DNA from: Dryococelus australis
Lineage: Eukaryota; Arthropoda; Insecta; Phasmatodea; Phasmatidae
Assembly: GCA_029891345.1 (NCBI GenBank)
Contig: CM056995.1
Location: forward strand, 213,913,047 to 213,977,046
Length of the DNA stretch: 64,000 nt
Direction: 5' to 3'
In this document: positions 57,779 through 64,000 of the stretch, one piece after another
Position numbering within the stretch: the stretch's first letter is position 1
How the letters are laid out: every line of letters starts with the position of its first letter
Notes under the pieces: generated by a model
Database searches by the model: none
Told to the model about the DNA's origin: nothing
Seen by the model: the letters and a program-made list of their open reading frames with translations, nothing else
Program-made: the position numbers and the translations under genes

Positions 57779-59342
57779 TGACGCCTCACACATTTTGGAC
57801 GTTAATCTTCAAACTCACGTCATATTTTCAAGCATGGACGCTCGAAAAATTCACTATAAAATACTTAAAAATTCCTTGTCTACTTGCCTGTAAAGTTGGA
57901 AAAGACAATACTGGAAACCATGTACCTGCAAATTCTCGGTGTCTGGACATTCCGCGGCCCATGCAGTGAGCTTCGTTGGATGCCACTCGCCACCAGCTGG
58001 GCGATCGACATTGGGACCGACACTGCACAGAGGTTCATTGACATGATATACCACGCACCTGGCTCGTGCTCGACTACAAGGCGGCAAAGTGTTGGTAGCC
58101 ATGCACTATGATTGTGTGGCAGCTATGAGAACTACTCCAGTGACGTCACCCACTTGCTGGCCAGTAAACATTGCTGCCTGGCTAACCGGAGGGGTGGGGC
58201 ATTGCATGATGACACATCCGGCCCCACATCAGAGAAGCGGAAGTGTGATTGCATGGACGTGCGTGTGTCACCCATATTTGGACATATTTTTGATCCTGAC
58301 TTTTTATTGGACTATCACATCGACACCCCTCTAAGGAGGAATGCTCACCCTCTAAAGACAATTGTCAGCTGTTGCCATAAATGGTCATCTAGTTTTTATT
58401 GGCCAAAGTAATGTTTAGACCCCTCCCAGGAGTATTGCTGGTCATTTCGTATAAATGCTGGCCCGATCTCTGGACTGAGGTCGATTGTCACTACAAATAG
58501 GAGTTTAGGCACCATGTTGGCTACCAAGTTTTAAAGTAAATTTCTTTGAGAATGCTTTCATATTGAAAGAAAACAGGCAAATACAAAAATGGAATTTTAA
58601 AGAGAAAGTTTTAAAACATCTTAAAAGCAAACAGAAATATCAAATTTATAATGCTTTTAATTGGAAGTGTTTTCCAAAATTAATGTTTACTAAAATGTTT
58701 CTCTGTAACAGTGTGTCTATTCCGTTGGTCTCTTGCGGTCCAACTAGCCAAGAATTTAGGAAGGTTATTCCTTAAAATTTAATGATTTTTACCAGATTTT
58801 GTAATTCAAAATCATGAGTCACAATTCATTGGCCTTTTGAGGTCCAACTAGCCAATTATTTGTTTATGGCATTTTGGTTGACCTTTTGTGGTCATAATGT
58901 ATGAAAGTTTTTCCCGGAAACTTAATGAATTCTGCCAGTATCAGTAATCTAAATTTATGAGTTGTAATTTGTTGGCCATCTATAGTCCAACTGGCCAGAG
59001 CAAATTTAAAGTAATAAATTAGGAGATTTGAGCACTTGGTCTTGGTATTAAAATCAGCATGTAAGTTAAAAAATTAACTTAAAATTTTGTGTAAATTTTG
59101 AAAAGGTGGTCTCTTATTGTGCTGAATGGCCAAATAAATTACTAACTAGTTATTTTTATATTTGGTAGTATAGGATTGTCATTCCTCTGCACTTATATTT
59201 TTGGTAGAACTACAAGAGATGGCAGCAGTATAAATATAATTTTCTCATAAAAAATATAAGAATGAGCTATAGCACTGTTGTGTACGTGTAGAATTGCCTG
59301 GTGTAGCCAGCACACCTTTACTATACTTGTCTCCTGTATTCA
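57779..59342 (+). repeat. 3' LTR of the Ty3/gypsy element (1,564 bp)
   Basis: It begins TGACGCCTCACACATTTTGG and ends CCTGTATTCA. It aligns with the 5' LTR throughout apart from the three extra blocks of the latter. No matching target-site duplication is visible in the flanks (AGTTG before the 5' LTR, TCTAG after the 3' LTR). Confidence 0.85.
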
Positions 59343-61170
59343 TCTAGGAGGCTTATAGGCCTAAAATTGCGGCAAAGCTAAATCATCATTGTAATGAAAT
59401 TCTGTATTATCAGAAATCTTTTAATTGGGTATTTTGGGGCTTCAAATATGACAATAACATCTTGTGTTTTATGTTCTGATTTTCTGCTCAAACGAGGGTT
59501 TTATCTTTTATTTGGTTTCTTGCTCTGTGGGCTGTTTACGTCCACTTTGCCACGTCCTTGGGGGCAAGGGCGTATCAAAGACGCATATTTCATGGACTAC
59601 TCTGGGAGGACGGACAAGTCGAATATTTCGATTTGAAATACGTGTTTAGAACATACAGTTTATGTGAAAGGAGGCGAGAGAACCAAATAGTTGAAAGATA
59701 TTCTAGGAATATCTTGCAAAATTGTTGACCTAGGAGATAATGTGCAAATGTTGAAGAGAGAAAAAATAAAACTTTCTTCCTTATCCCACTCCGGCATCCA
59801 CCGATTCGAATCGGCAGAGTGCGCACTTCGAAATGTCGAACTGCTGCGAGATTGGGCGCAAAGTTCTGAATGCATTGTTAGCATTCTGTAGACACAGCTC
59901 TTTAGCCAGATTGGATGCAAACCTGGAACTACCTTCTCTATCGAAAGAATTCCTGCTTCTGTTTGCTCCAAGGGAAATAAAGCTAGATTACTAATACCTT
60001 CCTATACAGTTAAAACTAGATGAAGATATTTAAGTATGGCTGGTATGTAACTGTTTCGAAGACTTGCTGCACAAGGAACATGGAAATATTCCCCCTGCAA
60101 TGCAACACAAAATATCCTGCCAGAATTAGCAAATATAATATTGTGTTATATTCGTAGATGTTGCTAACTCTGTAACCTTATTCACTCCTAGATAATTAGC
60201 AACGTAAAACGATATACAAGGGGTAAGTAACACAGTAGGTAAATTATTATCACCTGGTATATAAAATGCACACTCTTTACTTACTCTTAACAAGTTATAC
60301 AAAATTACGTTAATTTTGTTCTATGTAGACCTGAAATAACACGATAGTTTAGTTACTTGTGTAAAAGCATATCACTTCTAATTTCCTTAGTACTTCACAA
60401 TTTTACTCTTGTTGCAATTAAGGTGAACGTGGCCTACCTTCCTAATCCGGGCCCTATCCTGCATCCACTCTCGAAGTTCTTACCACTGGAATATTGGATG
60501 GTAAGACTCGTCCGGACGGCTCCCTCCTGGAGTTGAAGTCGTGATACTCTGGCTCAGCGTCGTAGTGCCCTCGTGCCCCAACGTCCTCAATGTCGTGGTG
60601 CCCTCGAGCAGTCTTGAAGAGATACACGTAAATATGGCGGCAGAGTGGGGGCGGTGCCGCCGCCGCCGAACCCTCAAACGCCACCGAATGGCCTGTGTGT
60701 CCTTATACCGGGAGCCTAGACTCCCATAACTCACGGGGTCTTTGTAAAGACAAATTGCACCCCTACACGTACTCAAATCATTGGGTAAGGCGGCGGGACG
60801 CCGTGTAGCTGTGGTTTCTTGGGCACCGGACCTGTGTTAAGTCTGTTTAATTTGTAGTGTATTTTTAAGCAAGGTTACGTGTAGTTGTATTCGGGGGGGG
60901 GGGGGGGGTGAGGCTCCCCTCCAGCCTCTCGGCTGGAGTGAGTGTTAGTGTCGTGATGTCTGTCTAATATGTTGGTCTGTTGTTTGCAAGTGTGCTAATT
61001 AAACTTGCATTTTTTTTTGTGTCGTTGAGTCCCTAGTCTCCCGGGGGCATCTCACGGGATACGTTTAATTGTTTCAATGTGTAGTGTAGGAGAGAAAGTA
61101 AAAAAAAAATGAAATGACTTTTGTTTTTACATAAATTAATCAGTTTATTAATGAAATTTATATTCATAAA
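59343..61170. other. Unassigned DNA with a GC-rich patch at 60.45-60.85 kb
   Basis: No recognisable gene. 60455-60850 is GC-rich and CpG-containing, with GGCGGTGCCGCCGCCGCCG and frames open on both strands; it could be a decayed CpG-rich exon, a promoter or a repeat. A poly-G run lies at 60893-60908. Confidence 0.3.
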
Positions 61171-61399
61171 TATATATAGTCCATTCCCGATTGGAAGCGA
61201 CTTATGAACCAATGAAAAATCGCCCTAGCCATTAGTTGCATGTATAGTTAGTAAAAAAAGTTGCAGGTTCTGGTGCGGGTACAGCACCCTCACCAGAACC
61301 TGCAACTTTTTTTACTAGCTATGCATGCAGCTAATTGCTAGGGTGTATTTTCAAAGGTTCATAAGTCGCTTCCAATCGGAATGGGCTATACATATATAT
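61171..61399. mobile_element. Foldback (palindromic) MITE, ~229 bp
   Basis: The two halves are inverted copies: TAGTCCATTCCCGATTGGAAG / (other strand) TAGCCCATTCCGATTGGAAG, then CGACTTATGAACC, then near the centre AAAAAAAGTTGCAGGTTCTGG on both strands. The loop is GCGGGTACAGCACC. Diverged half copies occur at 16765-16840 and perhaps 39630-39690. Confidence 0.8.
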
Positions 61400-62738
61400 T
61401 TGCACTGATGGCGCTTTGTCAAAGATATGATAGAATTTAAATATTTGCACTTACTTACGGCACACGTTTCTGTTTTGGTGCTGAAGGCACTTTAATTTTA
61501 ATGATTTATCGAGAGGAAACGGGAGTAAAGCTGATTCAAATTTGTTTTCTTATTACATTCTTATCACTAATTGAATGTGATGTTAAAGCGTGTGCCATAT
61601 TGCTCCAATTCTGAAAACTTGAAAAAAATTTTCCTCTTTAGGAGGTGGAGGGGAGAGTTGAAATAAAATTTTTATTTTCCTGTGCACTGAAGGTGCAATC
61701 CTGAAAGAAAGAGCGAAAATTATTAGTGAACATGTTGGGGGGACTCTTGGTACCATAGTACAGTTGGATTTACGGTAAAAGCAGGGCTCCCCCTATGCAT
61801 TCTTGTCATTCAGCCTCTCCCCAACCTGAAACAGACAATCAAGTCGGTGCGTCATTATGGATAAACGATTTCATAAAAATTTTGTAGTGTTTTGTATTTA
61901 TTTTTTAATTTTTATTAATTATTTAATTTTTTTAATTTTTGTATTTATACATTTTTTATTGGTTTTTAAATTTATTTTTGTATTTTTTTAGTTTATTTTT
62001 TAAAATTGATTTTTACATAGTTCTTATTATTGATTACTTACTATCCCGGTACGCACAGTGCTTGATGCTAAGTGGTATATACAATGATGATAGTGATTAT
62101 TACGAAGTTACCCCATATGATCACTATTCCCTGGACCAGTACGTGTGCCACTGGGCCAGACTCCCTAGTGGAGCTGGGATAGGTCCCCTTGCCCGAGAAA
62201 CCACATAGGTGATCCCTGAAACAGTTCGCCTCTGACTCCTTTGTGTTGTGTTTGTGTGTGTATGAATTTAATGTGCGGTGTGCCTCGGTGAGTGTCGTGA
62301 ATAATTTGTGTACAGCTTGGGGTGTGGTGCGGTAGGCATGCGCACTCTACTGCCGCATGCTTGTGGGGGCGGTGCACGTCTCACAATCGCTTGTGTACTC
62401 TGCTCTGGGTTGATGCTCTTCCTGTCACACCCGCTCCTCGTGCCTTGGCCGGTGCCGTGCTCCGCCTGGTCGGCACGCGACGCGGCTCCCAAGTACGCGG
62501 GGCGCTGGTGCCATTCTCCGGGCGGGGCTGGAACAATAGGAAACAGTACAAGAAGAAGTGAAGAAACATTTCTTTTACCTTATTGATGTCTTCGATTGAA
62601 TTTTATTACAGTCCTGTATTATAATTTATAGTTCTAAAGAATTTCAAATCAATTTAATTTTTATAAAGGATATATGGTTATCAATTTGAAGTGCCTCATG
62701 TCTTTCCACCCTTCGTGAAACGAACATTCTGAGAGACA

Positions 62739-62740
<2 letters not shown>
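61400..62740. other. Unassigned DNA, GC-richer at 62.05-62.55 kb
   Basis: An AT-rich run (61860-62030) precedes a GC-rich stretch. A plus-strand frame at about 62035-62205 reads protein-like (YYEVTPYDHYSLDQYVCHW) but has no recognised family and no clear exon boundaries. 62300-62540 is GC-rich with open frames on both strands. Confidence 0.3.
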
Positions 62741-62788
<48 letters not shown>

Positions 62789-62818
62789 CAGAGAGAGAGA
62801 GAGAGACAGAGAAAGAGT
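62741..62818. repeat. (GA)n microsatellite
   Basis: About 75 bp of GA dinucleotides with CAGAGA interruptions. The SLSL-rich minus-strand frames through it are artefacts. A short (AC)n lies nearby at 63066-63082. Confidence 0.95.
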
Positions 62819-64000
62819 ATGCATGTGCACACAAGTATTAACTTTCATACTACCCACCGAGAAGCGTCTGTTCGATTGCCGTCTTGCCGTCTTGCCGGAA
62901 GAAACTATAAAAGTTCCCATGCCCAACAAGATTAGATCGCGCACGACCCCATACTGAGAAGTCGGTTGCAAAGTAACCCAAATTCCCGCTTAACATATGT
63001 TGCATTCTGGCTAAAACAGTGACAAACCATTGTAAAGTCGTGCGCGCATGCACGCTCTCTTTGTCACACACACACACACACAAACACACGCGCGCCCGCA
63101 AACACACCCACACTTCCAGTCCTCCTTGCATTCGCTGTGGCGACACATTTGGACACAGACCCCTACTGACCCCTACTGAGAGGCAACACTCCCCTGCAAG
63201 TCCCTAAACCTGGTATATGCCTACAGGTTGCTAAATTTTTTTAAATTTGGTAATTTATTTCTCAATACATCGAAACGAAATTGAAGTATGACAATGACAG
63301 AGATGATCGAACAACATTTTCAAAATCAAAATAAAAAATTCGTAGCGGTTTCAAAAGTAATAAAATATATGACTATGCAACACCACATTTTTATAAAATA
63401 TCGGTTTTCATTTTAATCATAGTTTAATGAAATGTAAATATGCCTATAAGGAAGATAATAGAAAACATTTATAAAATCAGAATTCTAAAATCCATTATGG
63501 TTAAATGTCATAAGCATATACAACTCTAAAAATCTTAAGAGGTAAGATGTAATACGTAAGACATAAATAGACAACACAATTTTAAACACAACCAACTGCA
63601 AATTCTTACAACCGCCTAAGGATTTTTTAAAATCTTTAAATTTTTGAGGGGAACAATTATCCCCTTTTCAAAAATTCACTTTACAAACGTACATTTTTAC
63701 CGCAATTTCGCCCTGTTGTCAAGAGTAAATGGGACGTCTACTTAACGAAGTATTTAGCTGATGCAATGACGCAAACATTTTTCGTACCTGCTCCTAACAC
63801 GTTTCGACATTGTCTTCTGATAATTTTCCTTTACGCATGTTTAAAGGTTTAAAAATTGATATGTAAATCACGAGTTGTAATTAATGGCGACCCATTTGGA
63901 CAACCGTCACACGGCCTAGGAAGAAGATTCTTGTATAGAAGTCTCTAACTACACTAATTTTCTTCGTTGATTCTTTACATACCTCCGAAATTGGTGTAAA
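62819..64000. other. Unassigned DNA to the right edge
   Basis: 62830-63210 is of mixed composition without a recognisable gene. 63220-64000 is AT-rich and shows nothing I can name. Confidence 0.3.

Noticed and set aside
59660..59971. 103-codon minus-strand frame
   Set aside because: Protein-like composition but no recognised family, and a competing plus-strand frame covers the same DNA.
62644..62971. Leu/Ser-rich minus-strand frames
   Set aside because: They come from the GA microsatellite; no signal-peptide or coding context.

Overview
This is a eukaryotic, almost certainly animal, nuclear window. Four things point there: AT-rich DNA, no dense operons or ribosome-binding sites, microsatellites and minisatellites, and a load of animal-type mobile elements (Polinton/adintovirus-like, Ty3/gypsy, PIF/Harbinger, mariner-like, MITEs, tRNA-derived SINEs). 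The mix best fits an arthropod, perhaps an insect with a large repeat-rich genome; that is an inference. I could not recognise any intact host gene. Almost every coding stretch is a decayed mobile-element or virus-like gene.

Layout. (1) 0-6.4 kb: a decayed Polinton/adintovirus-like element cut by the left edge. It holds a GIY-YIG-like nuclease remnant, a chromodomain integrase, a zinc-ribbon protein, an adenain-like cysteine protease, a DUF8207-like/phospholipase A2-like protein and a double-jelly-roll capsid protein. (2) 6.6-9.9 kb: a Harbinger fragment and duplicated TATA-containing modules. (3) 10.2-13.6 kb: a ~118 bp tandem array, a minisatellite, and two C2H2 zinc-finger gene copies arranged head to head around an AT-rich array. 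(4) 14.2-24.4 kb: a TA microsatellite, a YqaJ exonuclease remnant, a mariner-like transposase remnant, a TIR element, and a ~117 bp array with tRNA B-box-like sequence interrupted by a MITE. (5) 24.5-29.4 kb: gene-poor, strongly G-poor DNA. (6) 29.4-36 kb: a cluster of decayed C2H2 zinc-finger genes. Three tandem copies carry the conserved region that precedes Polinton-type DNA polymerases; a fourth gene ends in a short LVDxL motif that is also present in the Polinton-like DUF8207/PLA2 gene and in the 11.6 kb gene. (7) 37.4-39.3 kb: a large ~119 bp array. (8) 40.9-42.0 kb: a SINE between two TTAA-flanked MITEs. (9) 44.6-47.4 kb: a 2.9 kb element with ~0.5 kb terminal inverted repeats. (10) 48.3-50.5 kb: a TIR-bounded DNA transposon encoding a DUF7869-like protein, with an intron. 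(11) 50.6-59.3 kb: a complete but dead Ty3/gypsy retrotransposon with long LTRs. (12) 59.3-64 kb: mostly unassigned DNA with GC-richer patches, a foldback element and a GA microsatellite.

The most interesting signals are the DUF7869 transposon, for which boundaries, target-site duplication and intron can all be read from sequence, and the link between zinc-finger genes and Polinton-like genes through a shared C-terminal motif and a polymerase-associated domain.
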